Shown here: positions 10,270-21,087 of the stretch, piece after piece
Layout of the letters: every line of letters begins with the position of its first letter
Numbering within the stretch: position 1 is the first letter of the stretch
Assembly: GCF_900291985.1 (NCBI RefSeq)
Contig: NZ_LT985980.1
Coordinates: 2,392,001-2,432,000, forward strand
DNA: 40,000 bases
Direction: 5' to 3'
DNA from: Lysinibacillus timonensis
Lineage (GTDB): Bacteria; Bacillota; Bacilli; Bacillales_A; Planococcaceae
Notes under the pieces: model-generated
Told to the model about the DNA's origin: nothing
Databases searched by the model: none
Seen by the model: only the letters and a program-made list of their open reading frames with translations
Position numbers and translations under genes: made by a program

Positions 10270-11136
10270 ATGCTTTATGTAAAAGCGCCAGCAAAAATTA
10301 ATTTAACATTAGATGTTTTATATAAAAGACCAGACCAGTTCCATGAAGTTGAGATGATTATGACAACGGTAGATTTAGCAGATCGTATCGGCCTTGAAAC
10401 GAGAAATGATGGGTTAATAACAATTTCATCTACAAGCAGTATTGTTCCAGACGATAATAGAAATTTAGCTTATCAAGCTGCGCAATTATTAAAAGATACA
10501 TATGGAATAGAAAAAGGTGTTTCTATCACGATTGATAAAGAAATCCCTGTTGCAGCTGGGCTTGCAGGTGGTAGTAGTGATGCTGCTGCTACTTTACGTG
10601 GCTTAAATGAAGTTTGGGACTTGAACTTGTCGTTGGATAAGCTAGCAGAACTCGGAGCCAAAATAGGATCAGATGTTTCTTTCTGTGTTTATGGAGGGAC
10701 AGCGGTAGCCACAGGACGAGGAGAAAAGATTGAACATATCTCGGCCCCTCCAACTTGTTGGGTTGTTTTAGCTAAACCAAAGATTGGTGTATCTACTGCA
10801 TCAGTATATGGTGGGCTTAATTTAGCTGATATTGAACATCCAAACACAAATCAAATGATTCAAGCTATTAAGGAAAATGATTATGAATTAATGTGTAACT
10901 CTCTAGGTAATGTGTTAGAATCAGTAACTTTTAAATTACATCCAGAAGTCGTAATGATTAAAGAGCAAATGAGGAAATTTGGTGCAGATGGTGTATTAAT
11001 GAGCGGTAGCGGTCCAACAGTGTTTGGATTGGTAGATAGTGAGACACGATTGAGCAGAATTTATAATGGTTTAAGAGGCTTTTGTGAGGAGGTTTTTGCT
11101 GTCCGCCTACTAGGTGAAAGGAATCCACTTGCCTAA
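10270..11136 (+). CDS. ispE: 4-diphosphocytidyl-2-C-methyl-D-erythritol kinase
   Basis: IspE of 288 residues, the ATP-dependent kinase of the MEP pathway for isoprenoid precursors, which feeds undecaprenyl phosphate and menaquinone synthesis. It belongs to the GHMP kinases: A-P-A-K-I-N-L-T-L is motif 1, the ATP loop [12 protein letters not shown] spans 93-104, the catalytic aspartate is probably D135 in G-S-D-V-S-F, and S-G-S-G-P-T-V-F is motif 3. The ATG at 10270 has AGGAGG at the right distance. A further 32 in-frame codons upstream lack a ribosome-binding site and do not look like family sequence. Confidence 0.95.
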   Translation: MLYVKAPAKINLTLDVLYKRPDQFHEVEMIMTTVDLADRIGLETRNDGLITISSTSSIVPDDNRNLAYQAAQLLKDTYGIEKGVSITIDKEIPVAAGLAGGSSDAAATLRGLNEVWDLNLSLDKLAELGAKIGSDVSFCVYGGTAVATGRGEKIEHISAPPTCWVVLAKPKIGVSTASVYGGLNLADIEHPNTNQMIQAIKENDYELMCNSLGNVLESVTFKLHPEVVMIKEQMRKFGADGVLMSGSGPTVFGLVDSETRLSRIYNGLRGFCEEVFAVRLLGERNPLA

Positions 11137-11256
11137 ATGCGTACAATTGTGTTAACTTTTCTATAAAATATTCGTGTTTTGTAGGAACGATAATGGTACA
11201 AGTAATTACTGTAGTTTTATCGATTAAAAAGAAATTATTTTTTAGGAGAGGGTCGC

Positions 11257-12084
11257 ATGAAATGGAAGCGAAGTGAACGCCTTGTAGATATGACGTACTA
11301 TTTACTTGAGCATCCACATCAGCTGATCCCGCTAACTTATTTTTCAGATCTATATCAATCTGCAAAATCTTCAATTAGTGAAGATTTGACAATTGTTAAA
11401 GAAACCTTCGAAGAAAAAGGAATCGGGTTGTTGGTAACGTTACCTGGAGCTGCAGGTGGAGTGAAGTATATACCAAAAATGTTAGATGATGAAGTTCGTG
11501 AAGTCACTCATGTTTTAATATCTGAGTTAAGTAAATCAGATCGGTTATTACCTGGCGGGTATTTATTTATGACTGATTTATTAGGTAACCCTGAATTAAT
11601 GAATCGAGTTGGAAAGGTATTTGCAAGTATCTTTGCTAATCAACACATTGATGTCATCATGACGGTTGCGACAAAGGGGATTTCGATAGCTCATTCTATA
11701 GCTAGACATTTAAATGTTCCAGTCGTTGTAGTAAGACGTGATAGTAAAGTAACAGAAGGCTCTACCGTAAGTATTAATTACGTTTCAGGCTCTTCCCGAA
11801 GAATTCAAACAATGGTGCTATCTAAACGGAGTATGAAAAGTGGACAACGCGTTCTAATAACAGACGATTTTATGAAAGTTGGAGGAACGTTAAATGGTAT
11901 GAAAAATCTTTTAGAAGAATTTGATTGCGAACTTGCAGGTATTGCTGTATTAGTAGAAGCAGAGCATGCAGATGAGTCTTTAGTCGATGATTATTATTCG
12001 TTAGTAAAGCTGCATGCAGTAAATGAAAAGGATCGTACAATTGCTTTAAGCGAGGGTAATTATTTTTTAAAGGAGAGAAAGTAA
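11257..12084 (+). CDS. purR: Purine operon repressor PurR
   Basis: PurR of 275 residues, the Bacillales-type repressor of purine synthesis and transport genes, relieved by PRPP. Residues 1-75 form a winged-helix DNA-binding domain (E-R-L-V-D-M-T-Y-Y-L-L, then S-S-I-S-E-D-L-T-I). The rest is a type I phosphoribosyltransferase-like domain with the PRPP-binding loop V-L-I-T-D-D-F-M-K-V-G-G-T-L at 199-212. AGGAGAG precedes the ATG. I could not find a convincing inverted pair of Pur boxes upstream. ridA starts on the base after its stop codon, so the two are co-translated. prs, which makes the PRPP effector, lies downstream. Confidence 0.95.
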   Translation: MKWKRSERLVDMTYYLLEHPHQLIPLTYFSDLYQSAKSSISEDLTIVKETFEEKGIGLLVTLPGAAGGVKYIPKMLDDEVREVTHVLISELSKSDRLLPGGYLFMTDLLGNPELMNRVGKVFASIFANQHIDVIMTVATKGISIAHSIARHLNVPVVVVRRDSKVTEGSTVSINYVSGSSRRIQTMVLSKRSMKSGQRVLITDDFMKVGGTLNGMKNLLEEFDCELAGIAVLVEAEHADESLVDDYYSLVKLHAVNEKDRTIALSEGNYFLKERK

Positions 12085-12459
12085 ATGAAAATTATATCAA
12101 CAACTAACGCACCGGCGGCTATTGGACCATATGCACAAGGAATCGTGATTAACGGTTTATTTTTTAGTTCAGGTCAAATTCCCTTAACCGCTCAAGGAGA
12201 ACTAATAGAAGGGGATATTGTTAGCCAGACAAACCAAGTATTTAATAATTTACGAGCTGTTCTAGCCGAGGCAGGTTCCTCTTTAGACAAAGTTGTGAAA
12301 ACAACGGTTTTTCTAAAAGATATGAATGATTTTGCTGCCATGAACGAAACGTACGCAAAAAACTTCGGCAATCATAAACCTGCTCGTTCTGCAGTAGAAG
12401 TTGCTAGACTACCTAAAGATGTAAAAGTAGAAATTGAAGTAATTGCAGTAGTAGAATAA
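12085..12459 (+). CDS. ridA: 2-iminobutanoate/2-iminopropanoate deaminase RidA
   Basis: RidA (YabJ) of 124 residues, a trimeric enzyme that hydrolyses reactive enamine/imine products of PLP enzymes such as threonine dehydratase. The family signature is complete: [18 protein letters not shown], and P-A-R101[10 protein letters not shown], with R101 the expected carboxylate-binding arginine. The AAGGAGAG site lies in the end of purR. B. subtilis also has this gene in the purR operon, and it was first noted there for an effect on purine regulation. Confidence 0.95.
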   Translation: MKIISTTNAPAAIGPYAQGIVINGLFFSSGQIPLTAQGELIEGDIVSQTNQVFNNLRAVLAEAGSSLDKVVKTTVFLKDMNDFAAMNETYAKNFGNHKPARSAVEVARLPKDVKVEIEVIAVVE

Positions 12460-12467
12460 AGAATGTA

Positions 12468-12502
12468 ATGGAGAATTCTAAATTCGGAATTCTCCATTTT
12501 TT
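12468..12502 (+). terminator. Terminator after ridA
   Basis: ATGGAGAATTC pairs with GAATTCTCCAT and six T follow. Confidence 0.9.
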
Positions 12503-12576
12503 ATTAATTTAATGTTAAATTTGTAGAATAGTAAAAAAAATGATTCTAATTTTTTAGAAAATTAGGTAAAATAAGA

Positions 12577-12601
12577 AGGAAATTAGGAGAAATTGTAGAA
12601 T
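12577..12601 (+). promoter_or_regulatory. SigH promoter of spoVG
   Basis: AGGAAAT (12577-12583) as -35, 14 bp, then GAAT (12598-12601) within GTAGAATTA as -10. Motifs and spacing equal the B. subtilis spoVG SigH promoter as I recall it. AT-rich DNA upstream would suit AbrB binding. Confidence 0.8.
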
Positions 12602-12643
12602 TATAAACTTTCAAACGGCATCTTAGAAGGGAGGAGTGAGAGA

Positions 12644-12934
12644 ATGTTAGTTACTGATGTTAGATTGCGACGTGTTCAAACTGATGGCCGCATGCGTGCT
12701 ATTGCTTCTATAACTCTAGATGATGCATTTGTAGTGCATGATATTCGAGTAATTGATGGCAACAGCGGTTTATTTGTTGCAATGCCAAGTAAGCGAACTC
12801 CAGATGGGGAATTCCGTGACATTGCACATCCAATTAACTCTGACACTAGAAATATGATTCAAGAAGTAGTTTTAGCAGCTTATCATGCAGCTAGTGAAGA
12901 AGAAACACTTCAATTAGAAGAAGCAAATGTTTAA
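12644..12934 (+). CDS. spoVG: Septation/RNA-binding regulator SpoVG
   Basis: SpoVG of 96 residues, a small dimeric nucleic-acid-binding regulator involved in asymmetric septation and cortex formation in spore-formers and in broader RNA-level control in other Firmicutes. The sequence is nearly identical to B. subtilis over [12 protein letters not shown] and [11 protein letters not shown], and over [13 protein letters not shown]. The acidic C-terminus is variable. GGGAGGAG precedes the ATG. A SigH promoter upstream and a terminator downstream make a single-gene unit. AbrB from this window probably represses it, by analogy with B. subtilis. Confidence 0.97.
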   Translation: MLVTDVRLRRVQTDGRMRAIASITLDDAFVVHDIRVIDGNSGLFVAMPSKRTPDGEFRDIAHPINSDTRNMIQEVVLAAYHAASEEETLQLEEANV

Positions 12935-12948
12935 TAGGTTTCAAAATG

Positions 12949-12979
12949 AGAGCCACTAGTAAAGAAAGGCTCTTTTTTT
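12949..12979 (+). terminator. Terminator after spoVG
   Basis: AGAGCC pairs with GGCTCT across a 13-base loop and is followed by seven T. Confidence 0.85.
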
Positions 12980-13073
12980 ATTGGTGTAGAAGCATTTCTT
13001 TTCCTTTTCCATGTCAATAAAAAAATTAAAGTAAATTTTTAAATATGTAATAGTTTTGTCAAGTCTACATACC

Positions 13074-13102
13074 TTGAAAATCGACAGAATTTACTATATA
13101 GT
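13074..13102 (+). promoter_or_regulatory. Probable SigA promoter of glmU-prs
   Basis: TTGAAA (13074-13079), a 17-bp spacer and TATAGT (13097-13102), followed by a short leader to the GGAGG site of glmU. Confidence 0.68.
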
Positions 13103-13111
13103 CATAAGTGA

Positions 13112-14506
<1,395 letters not shown>

Positions 14507-14531
14507 TTTGTAGACTTTTTAGGAGGCCACC

Positions 14532-15491
14532 ATGCCGTATCAATATGCAGATTCAAAACTTAAAATCTTTTCACTAAATTCAAACTATCCATTAGCACAA
14601 GAAATTGCAGAAATTATGGGTGTTGAACTAGGGAAATCTTCTGTAAAACATTTCAGTGATGGAGAAGTCCAAATCAGTATTGAAGAAAGTATCCGTGGAT
14701 GCGATGTTTTCATTGTTCAGTCCACTTCTGCTCCAGTAAATGAACATTTAATGGAATTATTAATTATGGTTGATGCGGTTAAACGAGCTTCTGCTCGTAC
14801 TGTTAACGTTGTCATTCCTTATTATGGTTATGCTCGTCAAGACCGAAAAGCAAAAGCACGTGAGCCAATTACTGCAAAATTAGTTGCCAACTTATTAGAA
14901 ACTGCGGGAGCTACTCGTGTTATCGTTTTAGATTTACATGCTCCACAAATTCAAGGTTTCTTCGATATTTTAATTGATCACTTAATGGCAGTACCTTTAC
15001 TTTCTGAATATTTCTTATCAAAAAATTATTCTCCAGAAGAATTAGTTATTGTATCACCTGATCATGGTGGAGTAACAAGAGCAAGAAAAATGGCAGAAAG
15101 ATTAAAAGCCCCAATTGCAATTATCGATAAACGCCGTCCGAAACCAAATGTAGCAGAAGTAATGAATATTGTTGGTAACATTGAAGGTAAGGTTTGTATC
15201 CTAATCGATGATATTATTGACACTGCTGGTACAATTACGCTTGGTGCTAACGCATTGAAAGAAAATGGCGCAAAAGAAGTCTATGCTTGCTGTTCACATC
15301 CGGTATTATCGGGTCCAGCTATTGAACGTATTGAAAATTCACCAATTAAAGAGTTAGTAGTGACAAACACAATTCAACTTCCAGAGGAAAAACGCTCTCC
15401 AAAAGTGAAACAATTATCTGTAGCTAATTTAATGGCGGATGCAATTTCTCGCGTATACGAAAACAAATCTGTAAGTACATTATTCGATTAA
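14532..15491 (+). CDS. prs: Ribose-phosphate pyrophosphokinase
   Basis: PRPP synthetase of 319 residues, a class I enzyme supplying PRPP for purine, pyrimidine, histidine, tryptophan and NAD synthesis. Family motifs are [18 protein letters not shown], the flexible-loop [24 protein letters not shown] and the PRPP-binding D226-D-I-I-D-T-A-G233. AGGAGG precedes the ATG. Its product is also the effector of PurR encoded upstream and a substrate of Hpt encoded downstream. Confidence 0.97.
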   Translation: MPYQYADSKLKIFSLNSNYPLAQEIAEIMGVELGKSSVKHFSDGEVQISIEESIRGCDVFIVQSTSAPVNEHLMELLIMVDAVKRASARTVNVVIPYYGYARQDRKAKAREPITAKLVANLLETAGATRVIVLDLHAPQIQGFFDILIDHLMAVPLLSEYFLSKNYSPEELVIVSPDHGGVTRARKMAERLKAPIAIIDKRRPKPNVAEVMNIVGNIEGKVCILIDDIIDTAGTITLGANALKENGAKEVYACCSHPVLSGPAIERIENSPIKELVVTNTIQLPEEKRSPKVKQLSVANLMADAISRVYENKSVSTLFD

Positions 15492-15501
15492 TATTTAACA
15501 G

Positions 15502-15529
15502 GCCGACTTGAATTTAAAGTCGGCTTTTT
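15502..15529 (+). terminator. Terminator after prs
   Basis: GCCGACTT pairs with AAGTCGGC across a 7-base loop, then five T. Confidence 0.9.
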
Positions 15530-15598
15530 GTTTAGCTTTTCAAATAAATAGACATACTAAAAAGTGTATATTTTTCTGAAAAGGAGTTTTGATAAATA

Positions 15599-16228
15599 AT
15601 GAGCGTTACTCTACAGGCGACAAAGAGAACTACTGGTGCAAAATCTACATTAACAAGCTTAAGAAGACAGGGGAAATTACCTGCTGTGTTGTATGGTTAT
15701 AATATTGAATCAATGCCGATTGTTTTAGATTATCTGGAAACGGCAAAGGCTGTTCAAAATTTTGGTCGTACAAGTGTTTTTCAAATTGATGTTGAAGGAA
15801 AAAGAGTCAATGCTGTTTTGAATGAAATTCAACGATGTGCACGAAAAGGTACAGTGAAACATGTAGATTTTCTATCCATCAATATGTCTGAAGAGTTAGA
15901 AGTAGAAGTACCTGTAGTACTTACTGGTGATTCAATTGGAGTTAAAACAGGCGGTGTAATAACGCAACCAACGAGACTGATTACAATCAAAGTAAAACCA
16001 TCTGATATGCCTGAACAAATTGAAATCGATGTTTCATCTTTAGATATAGGGGATACTTTATCAGTAAGAGATTTACGAGATAAAATTCAATTTGAGGTAA
16101 TCAATCCGGACGAGGATACTTTAGTGACTGTTACTCCACCAGTTACAGTGTCTGATGATACTGCAGGCCAAGGAGATACTGAAAATCAAGATATAAAAGC
16201 TACAGAAGCACCTGAATCTGAAAGTTAA
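15599..16228 (+). CDS. ctc: 50S ribosomal protein L25, general stress protein Ctc type
   Basis: L25/Ctc family protein of 209 residues that binds 5S rRNA on the large subunit. The N-terminal L25 domain (about 1-92) ends in K-H-V-D-F. A TL5-like beta-rich domain follows to about 185, and the last 25 residues are acidic and low-complexity. In B. subtilis ctc is induced by SigB under stress. I looked for a SigB promoter (GTTT-n-GGGTAT) upstream and did not find one, so control may differ. AAGGAG lies 10-15 bases before the ATG, slightly long spacing. Confidence 0.93.
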   Translation: MSVTLQATKRTTGAKSTLTSLRRQGKLPAVLYGYNIESMPIVLDYLETAKAVQNFGRTSVFQIDVEGKRVNAVLNEIQRCARKGTVKHVDFLSINMSEELEVEVPVVLTGDSIGVKTGGVITQPTRLITIKVKPSDMPEQIEIDVSSLDIGDTLSVRDLRDKIQFEVINPDEDTLVTVTPPVTVSDDTAGQGDTENQDIKATEAPESES

Positions 16229-16233
16229 TTTAA

Positions 16234-16266
16234 AATGTATGAGCTTCTAACGCTCATACATTTTTA
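16234..16266 (+). terminator. Terminator after ctc
   Basis: A perfect 11-bp stem, AATGTATGAGC with GCTCATACATT, has a 7-base loop and T-run. Confidence 0.92.
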
Positions 16267-16368
16267 CTTTTAAGTTAGAAGGTATTTGCTATGAAAAACT
16301 AATATGTGCTTAATAGGCAAAACATATGTTAAAATAGGCTACAATTAGATATTAAAGGGTGAGAAATA

Positions 16369-16935
16369 ATGAAACTGATTGTTGGGTTAGGTAATCCAGG
16401 AAAACAATATGAACATACCCGTCATAACATTGGTTTTGAATGTATCGACGCTATAGCAGAAAAATGGAATGCTCCGTTAAATCAACTTAAATTTAATGGT
16501 TGTTATACAACGGTACATCGCCCTGAAGGCAAAGTAATGCTTTTAAAACCACTAACTTATATGAACTTATCAGGTGAATGTGTTCGGCCTATTATGGACT
16601 ACTTTGATATAAGCGTTGAAAATCTTATTGTTATTTACGATGACTTAGATTTAGAAGTTGGAAAATTACGCTTGAGACAAAAGGGAAGTGCTGGTGGTCA
16701 TAATGGAATCAAATCCTTAATTCATCATTTAGGCACTCAAGAATTTAATAGAATTAGGGTAGGCATTAGTCGTCCACCGCAAGGAATGAAAGTCCCCGAC
16801 TACGTACTTTCTAAATTTACAAAAGATGAAGATCCTATCATTTATAGTGCAGTTAACAATACAGTCAACGCGATTGAAACTTCTTTATCTAAAAAGTTCT
16901 TAGAAGTTATGAACGAATTTAACGTTTCTAAATAG
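16369..16935 (+). CDS. pth: Peptidyl-tRNA hydrolase
   Basis: Pth (SpoVC) of 188 residues releases peptides from peptidyl-tRNAs that drop off the ribosome, recycling tRNA. The N-terminal V-G-L-G-N9-P-G-K-Q-Y and T-R-H19-N-I-G-F carry the active-site asparagine and catalytic histidine. Y-M-N-L-S-G, D-D-L-D-L and G-H-N-G-I-K-S-L are the other family motifs. The ribosome-binding site is AAAGGGTGAG. Thermosensitive alleles of the B. subtilis gene were found as spoVC sporulation mutants. No terminator is visible before fin. Confidence 0.96.
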   Translation: MKLIVGLGNPGKQYEHTRHNIGFECIDAIAEKWNAPLNQLKFNGCYTTVHRPEGKVMLLKPLTYMNLSGECVRPIMDYFDISVENLIVIYDDLDLEVGKLRLRQKGSAGGHNGIKSLIHHLGTQEFNRIRVGISRPPQGMKVPDYVLSKFTKDEDPIIYSAVNNTVNAIETSLSKKFLEVMNEFNVSK

Positions 16936-16949
16936 TCTAACAATCATCA

Positions 16950-16980
16950 TGCATAATTGGTTGAAGTTAGGTCTATACTT
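16950..16980 (+). promoter_or_regulatory. Candidate SigF/SigG promoter of fin
   Basis: TGCATA (16950-16955), an 18-bp spacer and TATACTT (16974-16980). The -35 and spacing equal those at spoVT, and the -10 differs from CATACTA at two positions. B. subtilis fin is read by forespore sigma factors. Confidence 0.55.
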
Positions 16981-17029
16981 TGAGTACATATAGGGATTGC
17001 CGAATGTATGAAAAGGAGGACGATTCTTC

Positions 17030-17257
17030 ATGACTGTTCGATATCGCTGTCGACATTGTGAAACAGAAATTGGAACATTACCATTTGATGCAGATGAAAC
17101 CATTAAAAAACTTCATTTATTTGAAGTTGGTGAAGTAGATGATTATGTTGAAAAAGATGAAAATGGACATACTACAGTACATTGTATTTGTGAACATTGT
17201 GAAGATTCATTACGTCAATTTCCAGATTATTATGCGCTAAAAAAATGGCTTCAATAA
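17030..17257 (+). CDS. fin: Anti-sigma-F factor Fin
   Basis: Fin (YabK) of 75 residues. In B. subtilis it binds RNA polymerase in the forespore and helps the switch from SigF to SigG. The sequence begins V-R-Y-R-C7-R-H-C10, and a second cluster, H51-C52-I-C54-E-H-C57, follows; the CxxC pairs can bind zinc. The C-terminal half ends D-Y-Y-A-L-K-K-W-L. AAAAGGAGG precedes the ATG and a forespore-type promoter lies upstream. The position between pth and mfd matches B. subtilis yabK. Confidence 0.9.
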   Translation: MTVRYRCRHCETEIGTLPFDADETIKKLHLFEVGEVDDYVEKDENGHTTVHCICEHCEDSLRQFPDYYALKKWLQ

Positions 17258-17263
17258 GAAATC

Positions 17264-17297
17264 GCTTTGGTCCCCTTTTAAGGGTCCAAAGCTTTTT
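17264..17297 (+). terminator. Terminator after fin
   Basis: GCTTTGG-T-CCC pairs with GGG-T-CCAAAGC (one T-T mismatch), then five T. Confidence 0.88.
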
Positions 17298-17412
17298 CCA
17301 CTTTTAATATAATTCTACTAAGGAAAATAGAGTTTTACTTTCGTCTTTTATGTCATACTAATTAAGTATACATAATAATAAGGATGAAGCGATTGTGGAA
17401 GGAGGTTAATCA

Positions 17413-20400
17413 ATGGACGTTTTACACCAATTATTCTCTCAAGATAAACATATATATAATCTAATCCAAAATATAGAGGACCCTAATAATCAATCTCAGC
17501 TAATAAGTGGTTTAACGGGTAGTGCGAGGCCAGTACTGATTCATTCGATATTTAAACAATTAAAAAAGCCTATCTATATACTATCCCCAAATCTTTTGCA
17601 GGCACAAAAACTTGTCGAAGACTTAACTTCTCTTTTAGGTGAAGAATTTGTTCATTACTACCCAGCCGAGGAGTTTATTGCGGCTGATTTAACTATTTCC
17701 TCACCAGAATTACGTGCAGAACGTATAGCCACGTTAGGACATATGATTCGAAATGAAGTAGCAGTATACGTTATTCCGGTAGCTGGCTTGAGAAAAATGA
17801 TGACACCAGTGGAACAATGGAAAAGGAGTTATCTGGAAGCGGAAGTTGGAAAAGATATTGAAATAAATGATTGGTTATCTCAATTAATTTCAATGGGCTA
17901 TACTAGAAGTCAAATGGTTACTACACCCGGTGAGTTTGCTTTACGAGGGGGGATATTAGATGTTTACCCACCGTATGCAGAGTCACCTATTCGTATTGAA
18001 CTATTTGATACTGAAATTGACTCAATAAGAGAATTCTCAGCAGACGACCAACGTTCAATACAAAAATTAAATTCAATTCGGATATTACCAGCAGCAGACT
18101 TACTGTTAAATTCCAGTCAAAGAATAGCGCTTGCTGAGAGGCTAGAGAAGGCGCTTGCTAATAGCTTGAAAAAAATAAAAAAACAAGAGCTTCAAGAAAC
18201 ACTATTTCAAAATATTCAATATGATATGGAAATGCTTCGTGAAGGTAATATACCGAATCATATAACTAAATATGGTTCATTACTGTTTGAAGATCCAACA
18301 TACCTAGGTGATTATTTCTCGAAAGATGGAATTGTCCTATTTGATGAATTAGGCCGAATTCAAGAAGTGATGGATGCATGGGAAAAAGAAGAAGAGGAAT
18401 GGTTTATAGCTCTATTAGAAGAAGGAAAAATTGTTCACGATGTAAAACCATCTTTTTCTTTTAAAGAAATTATAGCAATGATTACACAACCAAAATTGTA
18501 TTTTGCCCTATTCACTCGTACTTTTAGTGGTATTAAAATATCAAAAACTATTAATTTCTCTTGTAAACCAATGCAACAATTCCATGGCCAGATGCCATTA
18601 TTACAAACTGAAGTTGAACGATGGAATAATGAAAAGTTTACAGTACTTTTTATAGGTCAAGGTAATGAGAGATTAAAGAAAATTCAAAGCACTCTAGAAG
18701 ATTACAATATTAATAGTATGCTTAGTGCACCTAAAGAGGACGGTATTTATTTAGTAGATGGTCAACTTTCTTCGGGCTTTGAACTACCTCTACAAAAACT
18801 AGCAGTTGTAACAGATGATGAATTATTTAAACAACAAGCAAAGAAGAAAAAGGCACGACCTCAAAAAATGTCTAATGCGGAACGTATTAAAAGCTATACA
18901 GAAATAAAGCCTGGTGACTATGTTGTACATGTTCATCACGGAATTGGGAAATATATAGGAATTGAAACATTAGAAGTGAATGGTACGCATAAAGACTATC
19001 TTCACATTCGATATCGTGCAGATGATAAATTGTATGTCCCAGTTGAGCAAATAGATTTAATACAAAAATATGTTGCTTCAGAAGGGAAAGAGCCAAAACT
19101 CCATAAGCTTGGTGGAGCTGAGTGGAAAAAGGCAAAAGCAAAGGTTTCATCTGCTGTTCAAGATATTGCAGATGATTTAATTAAACTATATGCAAAAAGA
19201 GAAGCAGAAAAAGGTTATTCATTTTCACCAGATACCGATGAACAACGATCCTTTGAAGAGGCATTTCCATACGAAGAAACAGAAGACCAATTACGTTCAA
19301 TTATTGAAGTAAAGCGTGATATGGAAAGAGAAAGACCAATGGACCGATTAGTTTGTGGAGATGTAGGTTATGGTAAAACAGAGGTTGCCATTCGTGCTGC
19401 TTTTAAGGCCATTATGGATGGTAAACAGGTTGCGTTTTTAGTGCCGACGACTATTTTAGCGCAACAGCATTATGAATCAATAATCGAACGTTTTGAAGAA
19501 TATGCCATCAATGTTGGGCTCTTAAGCCGATTTAGAACAAAAAAACAACAAGCGGAGACATTAAAGGGGCTAAAGGAAGGAACAGTAGATATGGTCATTG
19601 GTACACACCGTATTCTTTCAAAAGATGTTGTGTTCCATGACTTAGGTTTACTAATTGTAGATGAAGAACAAAGGTTTGGTGTAACGCATAAGGAAAAAAT
19701 TAAGCAGTTAAAAACAAATGTAGACGTATTAACTTTAACTGCTACACCTATTCCAAGAACATTACACATGTCTATGGTAGGAGTACGTGATTTATCAGTT
19801 ATTGAAACTCCGCCTCAAAATCGATTCCCTGTACAAACGTACGTGATGGAGTACAACGGTGCTTTAGTACGCGAGGCAATTGAACGTGAGATGGCAAGAG
19901 GTGGACAGACATTCTATCTATATAATCGAGTAGAGGATATGACGAGAAAAGTTGAAGAAATTCAAATGCTTGTACCAGAAGCAAGGGTAGGGTATGCTCA
20001 CGGCAAAATGACAGAAACCCAGCTTGAATCTATCATATTAAGCTTCTTAGACGGCGAATATGATGTTCTTGTCACGACTACAATTATTGAAACTGGCGTT
20101 GACATGCCAAATGTAAATACATTAATTGTACATGATGCTGATCGAATGGGACTTTCTCAACTTTATCAATTGCGCGGTCGTGTAGGACGTTCAAATAGAG
20201 TTGCCTATGCTTATTTCATGTACCAACGTGATAAGGTGTTAACCGACGTTGCAGAACAAAGACTTCAAGCGGTTAAAGAGTTTACAGAATTAGGCTCTGG
20301 ATTTAAGATTGCAATGCGTGACTTATCAATACGTGGCGCTGGTAACCTTTTAGGTGCACAGCAACACGGCTTTATTGATTCAGTTGGGTTTGATTTGTAT

Positions 20401-20934
20401 TCTCAAATGCTAGAAGATGCTATTAAAGAACGCCAAGGAACCAAACAAGAGGAAAAAGCAGATGTTGAAATCATATTGCATATAGATGCCTATATACCTG
20501 ACTCATATATACCCGATGGTTACCAAAAGATTCAAATGTATAAACGAATTAAATCGATGGATCATATAGAAGATTATAATGAGATATTTGATGAAATGAT
20601 TGACAGGTTTGGTAATTTGCCAGATGAAACGGTCAATTTATTGCGCGTTGCTCGAATGAAAGTGTGGGCATTAGAAGCAGGCATTACTGCTATTAAAGAG
20701 AAACAAAAGGTCATTTCCATTTACTTATCAGAAGAGGGAACAGCTAATGTAGACGGTAGTAGAATTGTTTCAGAATCAATGAAATTTGAACGAGCAGTAG
20801 GTTTTAGTATGGATGGACCAAAGTTAATAGTAAGTATTGATGAAAAGAAATGTGGAAAGTTCAATCCGTTTGGTGTGTTAGAAGAAATGGTCGAAATGAT
20901 TGCTAAAACAAAAAAGAATCTTGTTAATCAATAA
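17413..20934 (+). CDS. mfd: Transcription-repair coupling factor Mfd
   Basis: Mfd of 1173 residues displaces RNA polymerase stalled at DNA lesions and recruits UvrA. The N-terminal UvrB-like part is about 1-350. A CarD-like polymerase-interaction domain covers about 490-560 (D-Y-V-V-H-V-H-H-G-I-G-K-Y). The superfamily 2 translocase follows, with Walker A G-D-V-G-Y-G-K-T at 649-656, D-E-E-Q at 750-753, T-A-T-P-I-P-R and the L-R-G-R-V-G-R-S arginine-finger motif. The C-terminal TRCF domain includes P-D-G-Y-Q-K-I-Q-M-Y. AAGGAGG precedes the ATG. Length matches the family (about 1180). No strong terminator is seen after it. Confidence 0.97.
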   Translation: MDVLHQLFSQDKHIYNLIQNIEDPNNQSQLISGLTGSARPVLIHSIFKQLKKPIYILSPNLLQAQKLVEDLTSLLGEEFVHYYPAEEFIAADLTISSPELRAERIATLGHMIRNEVAVYVIPVAGLRKMMTPVEQWKRSYLEAEVGKDIEINDWLSQLISMGYTRSQMVTTPGEFALRGGILDVYPPYAESPIRIELFDTEIDSIREFSADDQRSIQKLNSIRILPAADLLLNSSQRIALAERLEKALANSLKKIKKQELQETLFQNIQYDMEMLREGNIPNHITKYGSLLFEDPTYLGDYFSKDGIVLFDELGRIQEVMDAWEKEEEEWFIALLEEGKIVHDVKPSFSFKEIIAMITQPKLYFALFTRTFSGIKISKTINFSCKPMQQFHGQMPLLQTEVERWNNEKFTVLFIGQGNERLKKIQSTLEDYNINSMLSAPKEDGIYLVDGQLSSGFELPLQKLAVVTDDELFKQQAKKKKARPQKMSNAERIKSYTEIKPGDYVVHVHHGIGKYIGIETLEVNGTHKDYLHIRYRADDKLYVPVEQIDLIQKYVASEGKEPKLHKLGGAEWKKAKAKVSSAVQDIADDLIKLYAKREAEKGYSFSPDTDEQRSFEEAFPYEETEDQLRSIIEVKRDMERERPMDRLVCGDVGYGKTEVAIRAAFKAIMDGKQVAFLVPTTILAQQHYESIIERFEEYAINVGLLSRFRTKKQQAETLKGLKEGTVDMVIGTHRILSKDVVFHDLGLLIVDEEQRFGVTHKEKIKQLKTNVDVLTLTATPIPRTLHMSMVGVRDLSVIETPPQNRFPVQTYVMEYNGALVREAIEREMARGGQTFYLYNRVEDMTRKVEEIQMLVPEARVGYAHGKMTETQLESIILSFLDGEYDVLVTTTIIETGVDMPNVNTLIVHDADRMGLSQLYQLRGRVGRSNRVAYAYFMYQRDKVLTDVAEQRLQAVKEFTELGSGFKIAMRDLSIRGAGNLLGAQQHGFIDSVGFDLYSQMLEDAIKERQGTKQEEKADVEIILHIDAYIPDSYIPDGYQKIQMYKRIKSMDHIEDYNEIFDEMIDRFGNLPDETVNLLRVARMKVWALEAGITAIKEKQKVISIYLSEEGTANVDGSRIVSESMKFERAVGFSMDGPKLIVSIDEKKCGKFNPFGVLEEMVEMIAKTKKNLVNQ

Positions 20935-21013
20935 ATGAACTTTAGAGTTTCTTTTAAATAAATAAATTATCCTAACTAAACATTTTAGAATTTTCTCCTC
21001 TTCATACACTTTT

Positions 21014-21044
21014 TGCATACATTGACCAATTTCTAACCATACTA
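21014..21044 (+). promoter_or_regulatory. SigG promoter of spoVT
   Basis: TGCATA (21014-21019), an 18-bp spacer and CATACTA (21038-21044). Both elements match the SigG consensus (TGMATA / CATACTA). This is the best sporulation promoter in the window, and spoVT is SigG-dependent in B. subtilis. Confidence 0.83.
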
Positions 21045-21087
21045 TCAATGTGAAGCAAAATTGATACTGAAAGAGAGGCAGCAAGAT

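Noticed and set aside
11137..11256. Pur box pair upstream of purR
   Set aside because: The TTCG and CGAT fragments present do not form the inverted 14-mer pair expected for PurR.
15530..15598. SigB promoter of ctc
   Set aside because: No GTTT...GGGTAT pair with proper spacing was found, although ctc is the classic SigB gene.
18887..19150. Long antisense open frames, such as the one within mfd
   Set aside because: They lack ribosome-binding sites and family similarity and mirror the codon structure of the real gene; the same holds for the other antisense frames.
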